Below the pieces are notes generated by a model, which was not told the origin of the DNA, did not search any database, and saw only the letters and a program-made list of their open reading frames with translations. From Clostridium sp. N3C (GTDB taxonomy: Bacteria; Bacillota; Clostridia; Clostridiales; Clostridiaceae), in the NCBI RefSeq assembly GCF_900095445.1, contig NZ_FMJL01000006.1, positions 1 through 64,000 on the forward strand: a stretch of DNA of 64,000 nt. Reading direction: 5' to 3'. The position numbers were made by a program, and so were the translations under genes. Of the stretch, positions 10,779 through 20,093 are shown piece by piece (the stretch's first letter is position 1; the number at the start of each line of letters is the position of its first letter).

Positions 10779-13700
10779 TTAATACTCTGACATTGCCTTA
10801 GGTTCCACAATTACACCAGACTTCTTAATTTTAACAGCCTTCAAATAGCACTTAAAAGTATCGATACAAGTGAAAGTAGGTACCCTATGCTCCGCTGCTT
10901 TACGCCTTACTTTGAAGCCCTTAGTTTCAATATTATTTCCTTTGGTAGGTGTGTTTAATACTATTTGAATCTTACCTTGAGAAATATAATCTATTACTTC
11001 TTCACCATTTAGAGCCTTGCATTTTATATCCTTACTTTCAAGATATTTAGCTGTACCTTCTGAACCATATATTTCAAACCCCATAGCTTCAACTTCTTTT
11101 ATAAGCTCAAAGATTTCTGCCTTGTCAACCTCTTTTAAGGATACATAAATACTACCTTCTGTTAAGATCTTAGTACCTGCAGCAGTAAACCCTTTATATA
11201 TGGCCTTTTCTAAATCTCCATCTACACCTAACACTTCACCAGTAGACTTCATTTCCGGTCCTAAATACATATCAACATCTGCCAACTTTTCTCCAGAGAA
11301 CACTGGAACTTTGACCGCATAAAGATTTCTTTTTTCTTTCAAGCCTGTTCCATATTCTAGGTCTTTTAATTTCTTTCCTAGCATTAATTGTACAGCTATA
11401 GATACCATTGGCACTCCAGCTACCTTACTTAAAATAGGTACGGTTCTGGAGGCCCTTGGGTTTACTTCTATTACATAGACCCTTTCCCCGTCAAAGACAT
11501 ATTGAATATTTATTAGACCTATTACCTTCAACTCTTTAGCAATTTTCAAGGTATACTCCTTTAATTTATTAATAACCTCGTCCTTTAAAGTAATGGAAGG
11601 ATATACTGTTATGCTATCTCCGGAATGAACTCCTGTCCTTTCCACATGTTCCATTATACCTGGAATTAAAATATCTTCGCCATCACATAAAGCATCAACT
11701 TCTATTTCAGTACCTCTAATGTATTTGTCCATTAATATTACATGACCATTTTTTAATGATAGAGCTTCCTTCATATATCTTTCTAGAGAATTAGAATCAT
11801 ACACTACCTCCATTGCCCTACCACCTATTACATAGGATGGACGTACCACTACTGGATAGCCTAAATTCTCAGCCTTTTCTTTTGCTTCTTCTACTGAACT
11901 TACCGCCTCACCCTTAGGACTTGGAATGTTCAACTTCTCTAGTAGCAATCTAAACTTTTCTCTATCTTCTGCTAAGTCAATAGATTCAAAAGGAGTTCCT
12001 ATTATTTTTACCCCTCTGCTATTAAGCTTTTCTGATAAATTAAGAGCGGTTTGACCACCAAATTGAACAATTACTCCCTCAGGCTTTTCCTTCTTAATAA
12101 TATTCATAACATCATCTATATATAAAGGTTCAAAATATAATTTATCAGAAGTATCAAAATCTGTACTTACTGTCTCTGGATTATTATTTACTATTATAGC
12201 TTCATAACCAGCTTCCTTTAAAGCCCAAACCCCATGTACACAACAATAATCAAACTCTATACCTTGACCTATTCTTATAGGACCAGATCCAATTACTAGA
12301 ATCTTCTTATTATCCGATACTAGCACTTCATCTTCTTCATCGTAGCAAGAATAGTAATAAGGGGTGTTAGCTTCAAATTCTCCACCGCAAGTATCTACCA
12401 TCTTGTACACGGGGAAGATTTCCTTGTTGCTTCTTATTTTTTTCAAACCTTCATAATCTAAGCCTGTTAAATCGCAAATTTCTTCGTCAGTAAATCCCAT
12501 GGCTTGAGCATCATAAATAACTTGACTTTTTTCCTTATAATTAGCAAGACTTTTTTCCATATCAACAATATTTTTAATAGCCCTAATAAATAGAGGGTCT
12601 ATCTTTGTATAATTGTGAAGGTTTTCCTCACTTTCTCCCCTTCTTAAAGCCTCTGCCAATACAAAAATTCTTTCATCATCTTGAGCTTCTAGCTTTTTAA
12701 GTAGTTCATCATTTTTGATTTCATGAAGCTTTTTATATCTTAATCCCTTTGGCATACCTTCTAGAGAACTAATAGCTTTCAAAAGTGCTCCTTCAAAGCT
12801 TCTGTTTATGGCCATAACCTCTCCTGTGGCCTTCATTTGAGTGCCTAGACTTCTTTCAGCAGTAGAAAACTTATCAAAAGGCCACTTTGGAATTTTAATA
12901 ACCACATAGTCTATAGTAGGCTCAAAATATGCACTAGAAGCTCCTGTAACACTATTTGTAAGTTCGTCTAAACTATAGCCAATGGCAATTTTAGAGGCTA
13001 TTTTAGCTATAGGATAGCCTGTAGCCTTTGAAGCTAAAGCACTGGAACGGCTTACTCTTGGATTAACCTCTATAACTACATAATTACTACTCTTAGGATC
13101 CAAGGCAAATTGGATATTGCAGCCTCCTTCAATTTCTAAGCTTCTTATTATATCAACGCAAGCATTTCTAAGCATTTGATATTCTTTATCCGTTAAAGTT
13201 TGAGTTGGAGCAACTACAATACTATCGCCGGTATGAATACCTACTGGATCTATATTCTCCATACTACATATAATAATGCAGTTGTCCTTTCCATCTCTCA
13301 TAACCTCATACTCTATTTCCTTCCAACCAGCCACACTCTGTTCCAAAAGAATTTGGCCAATGGGGCTCATCTCTATGCCTCTGCTGCAGATCTCTTTTAG
13401 TTCTTCCATATTTTCAGCTATACCACCACCAGTACCACCTAATGTATAGGCTGGACGGATTATTACGGGAAAACCAACCTTCTTAACAAAATCAAAACAT
13501 TGCTCTAAATTAGTAGCTATTATACTTTGAGGAACTGGTTGTCCTATTTCCATCATTAAATCCTTAAAGGCTTCTCTATCCTCAGCCTTCTTTATAGATT
13601 CGCTGTTAATACCTAAAAGTCTTACATTATATTTATCTAATATGCCTTCTTTTTTTAACTGCATAGCTACATTTAAGGCAGTTTGACCTCCAAAGCCTGC

Positions 13701-13961
13701 TAAAATTCCTTGTGGTCTTTCCTTTTCCAATATGGCTACTATAGTTTCTAGGTTTATAGGTTCAATATATACCTTGTCTGCAATATTTGTATCTGTCATG
13801 ATTGTAGCCGGATTGCTGTTTAATAGTATAGTTTCTATTCCTTCTTCCTTCAATGACTTGCAAGCTTGAGTACCAGAATAATCAAATTCTGCCGCCTGCC
13901 CTATTACAATTGGTCCTGAACCAATAATTAAAACTTTTTTTAATGATTTATCAAGCCCCAT
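10779..13961 (-). CDS. carB: carbamoyl-phosphate synthase large chain
   Basis: 1060-aa CarB. Two homologous halves each carry a biotin-carboxylase-type N-lobe and an ATP-grasp (about residues 1-400 and 550-930), followed by an MGS-like allosteric domain (about 935-1060). Visible repeats include LIIGSGPIVIGQAAEFDYSG and LVIGSGPIRIGQGIEFDYC, and EVNPRVSRSSALASKATGYP and EVNPRASRTVPILSKVAG. It uses ammonia, bicarbonate and two ATP to make carbamoyl phosphate for pyrimidines and arginine. It overlaps carA by 11 nt. Both ATP-grasp sites look intact, which matters because the partner CarA has lost its glutaminase residues. Confidence 0.98.
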   Translation of the reverse strand: MGLDKSLKKVLIIGSGPIVIGQAAEFDYSGTQACKSLKEEGIETILLNSNPATIMTDTNIADKVYIEPINLETIVAILEKERPQGILAGFGGQTALNVAMQLKKEGILDKYNVRLLGINSESIKKAEDREAFKDLMMEIGQPVPQSIIATNLEQCFDFVKKVGFPVIIRPAYTLGGTGGGIAENMEELKEICSRGIEMSPIGQILLEQSVAGWKEIEYEVMRDGKDNCIIICSMENIDPVGIHTGDSIVVAPTQTLTDKEYQMLRNACVDIIRSLEIEGGCNIQFALDPKSSNYVVIEVNPRVSRSSALASKATGYPIAKIASKIAIGYSLDELTNSVTGASSAYFEPTIDYVVIKIPKWPFDKFSTAERSLGTQMKATGEVMAINRSFEGALLKAISSLEGMPKGLRYKKLHEIKNDELLKKLEAQDDERIFVLAEALRRGESEENLHNYTKIDPLFIRAIKNIVDMEKSLANYKEKSQVIYDAQAMGFTDEEICDLTGLDYEGLKKIRSNKEIFPVYKMVDTCGGEFEANTPYYYSCYDEEDEVLVSDNKKILVIGSGPIRIGQGIEFDYCCVHGVWALKEAGYEAIIVNNNPETVSTDFDTSDKLYFEPLYIDDVMNIIKKEKPEGVIVQFGGQTALNLSEKLNSRGVKIIGTPFESIDLAEDREKFRLLLEKLNIPSPKGEAVSSVEEAKEKAENLGYPVVVRPSYVIGGRAMEVVYDSNSLERYMKEALSLKNGHVILMDKYIRGTEIEVDALCDGEDILIPGIMEHVERTGVHSGDSITVYPSITLKDEVINKLKEYTLKIAKELKVIGLINIQYVFDGERVYVIEVNPRASRTVPILSKVAGVPMVSIAVQLMLGKKLKDLEYGTGLKEKRNLYAVKVPVFSGEKLADVDMYLGPEMKSTGEVLGVDGDLEKAIYKGFTAAGTKILTEGSIYVSLKEVDKAEIFELIKEVEAMGFEIYGSEGTAKYLESKDIKCKALNGEEVIDYISQGKIQIVLNTPTKGNNIETKGFKVRRKAAEHRVPTFTCIDTFKCYLKAVKIKKSGVIVEPKAMSEY

Positions 13962-15039
13962 ACTTTACCTCTTTTCCAACACAAATATCAATAAATTTAT
14001 CAAATATATATTCCATATCAGTAGGCCCTGGTGCCCCTTCTGGACTAAATTGCACAGAAAACACAGGGTAATACTTATGTTTTAATCCCTCTACAGAGCC
14101 ATCATTTAAATTTTTATGAGTAACGATAATGCCTAGTTTATCCAAATCTTGGTCCTTTACAGCGTAACTATGATTTTGAGAAGTTATATAAGCTTTATCT
14201 CTTTCAAAATCATATATCCCGTGGTTTAAACCTCTATGTCCACATTTCATCTTATAGATATCTGCTCCAAGAGCTAAAGCTAAAATCTGATGTCCTAGTC
14301 CTATACCAAAGATCGGTAACTTTCCTAGAAGATGCTTAGTTAACTCTATTCCTTCAGGAACTAACTTAGGATTTCCTGGACCATTGCTAAGTAAAACACC
14401 GTCAGGATTTAAATTTCTTAGTTCCTTATAACTTGTGTTGTATGGAACTATAGTTATATCACAGTCCCTATCTTTCAAACTTTTAATAATGCTATTTTTC
14501 ACTCCAAAGTCTACCACAGCAACTTTTGTGCCCGTTCCTGGAATATGCACATATTTTTTTGTACTTACTTCCTTAACAAAGTTTTCTTCCTTTTCTTTTT
14601 CTTCTTCTATTATTTTCTTAAGCTCATCGGTAGATATATCTATATTTGCAATGACACATTTCATTGTTCCTTTACTTCTTATTTTTCTAGTAATACTTCT
14701 GGTATCCACACCAGCAACTCCTACAACTCCCTTTTCTATAAGGAAATCTTCTAAATCTTTTTCCATTAAGTAATTAGAGCTTATTGTTGAAAGCCCCTTT
14801 ACTATAAATCCTTTTGCATATATGTTGCTAGATTCGTTTTCTATGCTATTAACGCCGATTCCTCCTATTACAGGATAGGTCATAGTTATAATAGTCCCAG
14901 CATTGGTAGGATCCGTCAGAATCTCTTGATATCCTGTTGCAGATGTATTAAATACTATTTCGCCAACAGAAACACCTTTTTTCCCAAAACCTTTACCCTT
15001 ATAAATAGAACCATCTTCTAGATAAACTATTCCATCCAT
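13951..15039 (-). CDS. carA: carbamoyl-phosphate synthase small chain with a degenerate glutaminase site
   Basis: 362-aa CarA: N-terminal small-subunit domain (DGSIYKGKGFG, NTSATGYQEILTDP) and C-terminal class I glutamine amidotransferase domain from about residue 185. The nucleophile elbow normally reads GICLGHQ. Here it reads GIGLGHQ, with Gly247 (GGA at 14299-14301) in place of Cys. The catalytic His of the usual QFHPEA is Ser332 (QFSPEG, AGT at 14044-14046). The Glu of PE and the SNGPGNP loop remain. The frame is intact. I infer no glutamine hydrolysis, so CarAB would use free ammonia. The ATG at 15039 follows GGGAGG; upstream in-frame codons were rejected. Confidence 0.95.
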   Translation of the reverse strand: MDGIVYLEDGSIYKGKGFGKKGVSVGEIVFNTSATGYQEILTDPTNAGTIITMTYPVIGGIGVNSIENESSNIYAKGFIVKGLSTISSNYLMEKDLEDFLIEKGVVGVAGVDTRSITRKIRSKGTMKCVIANIDISTDELKKIIEEEKEKEENFVKEVSTKKYVHIPGTGTKVAVVDFGVKNSIIKSLKDRDCDITIVPYNTSYKELRNLNPDGVLLSNGPGNPKLVPEGIELTKHLLGKLPIFGIGLGHQILALALGADIYKMKCGHRGLNHGIYDFERDKAYITSQNHSYAVKDQDLDKLGIIVTHKNLNDGSVEGLKHKYYPVFSVQFSPEGAPGPTDMEYIFDKFIDICVGKEVKYGA

Positions 15040-15061
15040 GACTATACATCCTCCCAAATCC

Positions 15062-15079
15062 TCTGAATATTTATTCATA
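15062..15079 (-). promoter_or_regulatory. ARG box (ArgR/AhrC operator) in front of carAB
   Basis: TGAATATTTATTCA at 15064-15077 is a perfect palindromic fit to the ARG box, TGAAT-WWWW-ATTCA, and the flanking W positions (15062, 15079) also match. It lies just downstream of the predicted carA start site and upstream of the ribosome-binding site, where a bound arginine repressor would block transcription. ArgR itself is not in the window. Confidence 0.8.
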
Positions 15080-15099
15080 ACAAACTAATATTTATACAA

Positions 15100-15128
15100 A
15101 ATTTATCATAGATTTTCCTTTCTGTCAA
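15100..15128 (-). promoter_or_regulatory. sigma-A promoter of carAB
   Basis: On the minus strand, TTGACA (15123-15128), 17 bp, then TAAATT (15100-15105). It lies between a terminator after pyrE and the ARG box. A short imperfect inverted repeat (ACGAT-ATT-ATCGT, 15138-15157) lies just upstream of the -35. Confidence 0.75.
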
Positions 15129-15229
15129 TAGCATTTAAATACGATATTATCGTTATTTTATCTATATTAGCAAATATTCTGACAGGACCTATTACTTACA
15201 CTATCATTGTATACTCCTTATTTTCATGC

Positions 15230-15265
15230 AAAAATAAAGAGATTCAAATTCATTGAATCCCTTTG
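15230..15265 (-). terminator. terminator between pyrE and carA
   Basis: On the minus strand, AAAGGGATTCAA pairs with TTGAATCTCTTT (one G:T) around a 5-nt loop, then TATTTTT. It begins about 14 bp after the pyrE stop and separates the PyrR-controlled genes from carAB. Confidence 0.85.
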
Positions 15266-15278
15266 CAATGATAATATA

Positions 15279-15836
15279 TTATTTAATATTTCTACTTCCT
15301 GGTTTAACGTAAGGTATATTTTCCTTACATAATGGACATTCATCCTTATCATAACTTTCAATATTCATTTTAGTACAACTATAAATTGGATATTCAAGCT
15401 TACAAGTACCCCTATCTACAATACAAGCTATACCTACCACTATTCCTCCTAAGCTCTTTACTACTTCTATAGCCTCTAAAGCAGATTTACCTGTAGTAAC
15501 TACATCCTCTGTAATAATAACCTTTTCCCCAGGTTTAATTTCAAAACCTCTTCTTAAAGTCATTTTGCCATCTTCTCTTTCAGTGAAGATAGCAGGCTTT
15601 CCAGTCTGTCTTCCTATTTCATAGGCTACAATTATTCCACCCATAGCAGGTCCTACTACTTTATCAAATTCTACTTTCTTAAGCTGCTCTGCCACCACCG
15701 CCAAAACTTTAGCTGCCTTATCTGGATACTGCAATAATTTTGCGCATTGGCAGTATCTATTACTATGTCTTCCACTGGATAAAAGAAAATGTCCCTCCAA
15801 TAAAGCTTCACATTCCTTAAGTGTTTCAATAACCAT
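15279..15836 (-). CDS. pyrE: orotate phosphoribosyltransferase
   Basis: 185-aa type I PRTase that joins orotate and PRPP to form OMP. The PRPP-binding signature [13 protein letters not shown] lies at about residues 107-119, and the substrate-loop region is [17 protein letters not shown]-terminal CPLCKE segment is seen in many clostridial and archaeal-like PyrE proteins. Last gene before the internal terminator in the pyr operon. Confidence 0.96.
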   Translation of the reverse strand: MVIETLKECEALLEGHFLLSSGRHSNRYCQCAKLLQYPDKAAKVLAVVAEQLKKVEFDKVVGPAMGGIIVAYEIGRQTGKPAIFTEREDGKMTLRRGFEIKPGEKVIITEDVVTTGKSALEAIEVVKSLGGIVVGIACIVDRGTCKLEYPIYSCTKMNIESYDKDECPLCKENIPYVKPGSRNIK

Positions 15837-15878
15837 ACTAAACCCTCCATTTAATTTTAAATAATTAATTATACTAAA

Positions 15879-16781
15879 TTACAAGGAAGCTACTCCCACT
15901 ATTTCATCTATACACTTAATACCTTCCTCAATCATAAATTCCTGTATCTCTTCAATTATCTTAATTCCTATATCCGGTTGTATAAAATTTGCTGTTCCTA
16001 TCTGTACCGCTGTGGCTCCAGCCATAATAAATTCAAGGGCATCCTGTCCTGTCATTATTCCTCCCATACCTATTACCGGTATGTCTACCGCTTTACATAC
16101 CTCATATACCATTCTTAAAGCTATAGGTTTTACAGCTGGACCGGACAAACCAGCCGTAACATTTTCAAAAACTGGTTTTCTTTTTCTCACATCTATAGCC
16201 ATAGCCTTAATAGTATTAATTAAGGATAAGGCATCTGCCCCTGCTTCTCTACATTTTACCGCCATAGCTACAATATCTTCAGCATTAGGGGAAAGTTTTA
16301 CTATAAGAGGCTTTTTACATACGGATTTTACCTTGCTAACTACCTCATAGGCATCTTCACACTTAATTCCAAAGGCCATACCACCAGTCTTTACATTTGG
16401 ACAAGAAATATTTAGCTCTATCATATGTACGCAGGTATCATTTAGCTTTTCTACCGCCTCCATATATTGCTCAATATTGTTGCCACCTACATTAGCAATA
16501 ATATTAGTCTGTAAACTTTCCATGTATGGTAGTTCTTTCTGTATAAAATTATCTATACCAGGATTTTGTAAGCCTACACTATTTAAGATTCCTCCTCGAG
16601 TTTCCACAACTCTAATGCCGTCATTTCCCTCTTTAGGATATAAGGTTAACCCCTTTGTGCAAATGCCTCCTAATAAAGAAACATCATAGAACTCTGAATA
16701 TTCTTTTCCAAATCCGAAGGTACCAGAAGCCGCTATCACAGGATTTTTAAATTTAACACCACAAATTTCTCTAGTTAACAT
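15879..16781 (-). CDS. pyrD: dihydroorotate dehydrogenase B (NAD+), catalytic subunit
   Basis: 300-aa class 1B DHODH, a FMN TIM barrel. The class 1 catalytic Cys is visible in [12 protein letters not shown], and FMN/phosphate contacts fall in GMGGIMTG. It oxidises dihydroorotate to orotate and passes electrons to PyrK, encoded 13 bp upstream. The pairing with pyrK identifies subclass 1B rather than the membrane-bound class 2. AGGAGGAGC precedes the ATG. Confidence 0.97.
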   Translation of the reverse strand: MLTREICGVKFKNPVIAASGTFGFGKEYSEFYDVSLLGGICTKGLTLYPKEGNDGIRVVETRGGILNSVGLQNPGIDNFIQKELPYMESLQTNIIANVGGNNIEQYMEAVEKLNDTCVHMIELNISCPNVKTGGMAFGIKCEDAYEVVSKVKSVCKKPLIVKLSPNAEDIVAMAVKCREAGADALSLINTIKAMAIDVRKRKPVFENVTAGLSGPAVKPIALRMVYEVCKAVDIPVIGMGGIMTGQDALEFIMAGATAVQIGTANFIQPDIGIKIIEEIQEFMIEEGIKCIDEIVGVASL

Positions 16782-16794
16782 AAGCTCCTCCTAT

Positions 16795-17532
16795 TCAAAT
16801 TACTAAAGATTCACCATCAAATACTGGTCCTTCTTTACAGGTTCTTTTATTACCTTCTTTGGTCTTGCAAGTGCAAACCAAACAAGCACCTATACCGCAA
16901 GCCATATGCTTTTCCATAGACACATATATTTTTATATCCTTTTCTAAACATTCCTTAACAACCTTTTCCATCATTACTTCCGGACCACAGCACAATACCA
17001 AATCATAGGCTGAAGCATCAAAAATTTCAGTTACATAGCCCTTATGTCCCACACTTCCATCCTCTGTGGATATATAGACCTTGTTAACATATGGTTTTAT
17101 ATCTTCTACAGCATATATATCCTTTCGAAATCCAGCATATAAATCAAGCTCTGCATTTTTAATTCTTTTACTCAGTTCCACCATAGGTGCTATACCTATT
17201 CCACCAGCTATCAAGGCTACCTTCCCCTGTATATTTCTTAAGTCAAACCCGTTGCCTAAAGGTCCCATAACTTGTAACTCTTCATCTTTTTTTAGCTCTG
17301 TTAACCTTTCTGTCCCTCTTCCTACCGCCGCATAAAGGAATACTAAAGCACCTTCTTTAACTTCGCATATACTGATAGGTCTCCAAAGCACTGGCTCATC
17401 TTGCCAAGATCTCAACATAAAAAACTGTCCTGGTTTTATATCTTCCTTTATTTCTGCTTCTACTGCCATCTTGTAAATTCCGTTCACTATCTTCTCATTG
17501 CTAATAATTTTAGCTTTTTTATACTGAGGCAT
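16795..17532 (-). CDS. pyrK: dihydroorotate dehydrogenase B electron-transfer subunit
   Basis: 245-aa ferredoxin-reductase-like subunit with FAD and NAD domains (LWRPISIC, GGIGIAPMVELS) and a C-terminal [2Fe-2S] cluster (CGIGACLVC then TC; Cys pattern Cx4Cx2C...C). It links PyrD to NAD+. I chose the ATG at 17532: it overlaps the pyrF stop by one base (TAATG) with GGAGG about 10 nt upstream. An in-frame TTG at 17538 is less likely. Confidence 0.96.
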   Translation of the reverse strand: MPQYKKAKIISNEKIVNGIYKMAVEAEIKEDIKPGQFFMLRSWQDEPVLWRPISICEVKEGALVFLYAAVGRGTERLTELKKDEELQVMGPLGNGFDLRNIQGKVALIAGGIGIAPMVELSKRIKNAELDLYAGFRKDIYAVEDIKPYVNKVYISTEDGSVGHKGYVTEIFDASAYDLVLCCGPEVMMEKVVKECLEKDIKIYVSMEKHMACGIGACLVCTCKTKEGNKRTCKEGPVFDGESLVI

Positions 17533-18416
17533 TAGCAAGTAACCTCCTTTGCCTTTCTACATGCATCTGAGATTTCATCTCTCATTCTAATTGCTTCTTC
17601 TCTAGCCCATAGATCAAATTCTTTTTCACCATTTTCATTTTTTCTATAAGCTAGTAATATAGCTCTAGATGAATTTACTACACCACCATTACCATCCTTA
17701 AGGTAAAGAGCCACATCCTTAGCCTTACCTCCCTGAGCACCATAGCCTGGAATCAAGAAGAAGGTGCTATCTAATTGTTTTCTTATTTCTTCCGCCTCAT
17801 AACTATAGGTGCAGCCTACCACTGCTCCTATAGAACTATAGCCGCAAAGGCCTCTATATTCCTTTCCTAAACTATTGATCTTATTTCCTACTATGTTATA
17901 AATTCTTCTATCTTCCCTACTATTTATATACTGTATATCCTCTGAACCTGGATTTGAGGTTCTAACAAGAGCAAATATTCCTTTTTCTTTGTTCTTTAAA
18001 TATGGTAAGAAAGGTTCTATAGTGTCCATGCCCATGTAAGGATTTAATGTTATAAAGTCACTTTCAAAATCTCCTTCAAAATGGGCTTTAGCGTACATTT
18101 CTGCAGTTTTTGCTATATCACCTCTTTTTACGTCTGCTATAACTACAGCATCCTTTTCTTTTAAATATTTTAAGGTTTTGGCATAGGCTTCCATGCCCTT
18201 AAGACCATAAGCTTCATAATAAGCTATTTGAACCTTAAAACAAGCTGCTATATCTAAAGTTGCATCAATTATTCTTTTATTAAAGTGAAAAACTGCCTCT
18301 CCTATATTTTCAAAGTTATTTGCAAAAGACTCTGGTAGATAGCCGTAATCCGTATCCAATCCTACGCAAACAACTCCCCTTTCTTTCACTCTCTCATATA
18401 ACTTATCAATAATCAT
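17532..18416 (-). CDS. pyrF: orotidine-5'-phosphate decarboxylase
   Basis: 294-aa OMP decarboxylase, of the longer type-2 form. The catalytic DxKxxD motif is visible as ADVKRGDIAKTAEMY. It converts OMP to UMP. The N-terminus MIIDKLYERVKERG (ATG 18416) matches the family; the GGAGC site is rather far (14 nt), and a GTG at 18428 is too close to it. It is coupled to pyrK by a TAATG junction and to pyrC by a 28-bp gap. Confidence 0.94.
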   Translation of the reverse strand: MIIDKLYERVKERGVVCVGLDTDYGYLPESFANNFENIGEAVFHFNKRIIDATLDIAACFKVQIAYYEAYGLKGMEAYAKTLKYLKEKDAVVIADVKRGDIAKTAEMYAKAHFEGDFESDFITLNPYMGMDTIEPFLPYLKNKEKGIFALVRTSNPGSEDIQYINSREDRRIYNIVGNKINSLGKEYRGLCGYSSIGAVVGCTYSYEAEEIRKQLDSTFFLIPGYGAQGGKAKDVALYLKDGNGGVVNSSRAILLAYRKNENGEKEFDLWAREEAIRMRDEISDACRKAKEVTC

Positions 18417-18444
18417 AATTACAACCACCGCTCCTTTTTATCAT

Positions 18445-19641
18445 TTAATCCTTATAAACAACTCGTCCACCTTTAATTGTATATAAAACCTTTCCTTTAA
18501 CCTTATATCCTTGGAAAGGACTATTTTTCCCTTTAGATTCAAAATCATTTACATCTATATAATAAGAATTATCTATGTCTACTATTACCAGATCCCCATC
18601 ATATCCAATTTGAATCTTCCCTTTTTTCAATCCCATTATTTCTGCTGGTTTCTTAGACATTAACTCCGATAACATATTTAAGGAGATATGATTATTTTCA
18701 ACCAGACTAGAATAACAAACTGGAAAAGCAGTTTCTATGCCACTGATTCCCGGTGCTCCCTTTTCCTTATCTTCCTTACTGTGAGGAGCATGGTCTGTAG
18801 CAATGCAATCCACATACCCTTTCTTTATTGCATTAATAAGAGCTTCTACATCATCCTCTTTTCTTAGTGGCGGATTAACCCTATACTTAATTTGATCTGT
18901 AAGAGCTATATGGTGAGGAGTCACTTCGCAGCTTATTTCATAGCCCTTACTCTTAGCATCAATTACATACTCTATAGCTTCCTTAGTACTTACATGGGCA
19001 AGATGCAATCTACAATTTGTATATTTTGAAAGGCATATATCTCTCCAAGTCATGGTGTTTTCTGCTAATCTCATATCTACATTGCTAAACTCTGGGCTCT
19101 CCGCATGAGATATAACTGTTAAATTTAGCTTAGCTGCCTTTAGCATTGCTTCCATCATAACCTTACTATCAGCTACACCTTTACCATCATCAGATAAGAA
19201 TTTCACCTTATCATTGTGCTGTTTAAGTTCTTCCAAATGACTAAGATCTACACCTTCTAAATCCCTTGTTATGGACATACACTGGTGTATGTGCACTAAA
19301 TCCGTTTCCGCACCCTTTTCAAGAACATAGTTTACCGTTTCTAACGAACTGCAAACAGGCTTAGTGTTAGCCATAAGATTTACTGCAGTATATCCTCCTC
19401 TTACCGCCGCCCTTGAACCACTAACTATATCCTCCTTATAAGTAAAACCTGGATCCCTAAAATGACAGTGTAAATCTATAAAAGAAGGCATTACAACTTT
19501 ACCCTTAGCATCTATGGTTTCTACAGGTCTATTTATTTCTGCTCCTATCTCCTGTATCTTTTCATCTTTAATATATATATCTCCTATAAAATCTAGGCTC
19601 CAGTCCACTATCCTTGCACCTTTTACCAATAATTCCATCAT
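18445..19641 (-). CDS. pyrC: dihydroorotase (class I, PyrC/AllB-type)
   Basis: 398-aa amidohydrolase. The metal-binding HCHFRDPG is at about residue 59. Further metal ligands are in VISHAES and LHLAHVST, and the catalytic Asp is in ATDHAPHS. It cyclises carbamoyl aspartate to dihydroorotate. Two adjacent ATGs follow AAGGAGGAAT; the second (19638) has better spacing, so the true protein may be one residue shorter. Confidence 0.97.
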   Translation of the reverse strand: MMELLVKGARIVDWSLDFIGDIYIKDEKIQEIGAEINRPVETIDAKGKVVMPSFIDLHCHFRDPGFTYKEDIVSGSRAAVRGGYTAVNLMANTKPVCSSLETVNYVLEKGAETDLVHIHQCMSITRDLEGVDLSHLEELKQHNDKVKFLSDDGKGVADSKVMMEAMLKAAKLNLTVISHAESPEFSNVDMRLAENTMTWRDICLSKYTNCRLHLAHVSTKEAIEYVIDAKSKGYEISCEVTPHHIALTDQIKYRVNPPLRKEDDVEALINAIKKGYVDCIATDHAPHSKEDKEKGAPGISGIETAFPVCYSSLVENNHISLNMLSELMSKKPAEIMGLKKGKIQIGYDGDLVIVDIDNSYYIDVNDFESKGKNSPFQGYKVKGKVLYTIKGGRVVYKD

Positions 19642-19650
19642 TATTCCTCC

Positions 19651-20082
19651 TTAAAGATCCTTAAACCTTACTATGTCATCACAATATTCACAGCGATATA
19701 ACCTCTCCTTGTAATCTACAAGGTGGAATACGTGTGGAATATACTCTTCTGCAGAAGTTACACATCTAGGGTTCTTACAGAATATAACATTCTCTACCTT
19801 AGTAGGAATCTCTAGCTTCATTTTATTAATTATTTGTTCATTTTCTATAAAGTTTATTGTTATATTAGGATCTATCAAGCCAAGCATCCTAAGATCTATA
19901 TCAAGTTCATTTTCTATTTTAATGATATCCTTTTTACCCATTTTCTTGCTGGAAGCATTCATAATGAGGGCTACAGTATAATCTGCTCCCTTTAACTTTA
20001 AGTAATCAAATATTTCAATGCCTAAGCCTGCAGATATATGGTCAATAACTATACCCTTTTTTATACTGTTTATACTTATCAT
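19651..20082 (-). CDS. pyrI: aspartate carbamoyltransferase regulatory subunit
   Basis: 143-aa PyrI. The N-terminal nucleotide-binding domain begins [15 protein letters not shown]. The C-terminal zinc domain has four Cys (CKNPRC then CEYCD) that contact the catalytic trimer. It gives ATP/CTP allostery to PyrB, 11 bp upstream. Presence of pyrI marks the enterobacterial/clostridial/archaeal type of ATCase; Bacillus lacks it. Confidence 0.96.
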   Translation of the reverse strand: MISINSIKKGIVIDHISAGLGIEIFDYLKLKGADYTVALIMNASSKKMGKKDIIKIENELDIDLRMLGLIDPNITINFIENEQIINKMKLEIPTKVENVIFCKNPRCVTSAEEYIPHVFHLVDYKERLYRCEYCDDIVRFKDL

Positions 20083-20093
20083 CTTCCATCCTC

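Noticed and set aside
15138-15157. AATACGAT-ATT-ATCGTTATT as a second operator for carAB
   Set aside because: Only five base pairs are perfect; no known regulator consensus matches.
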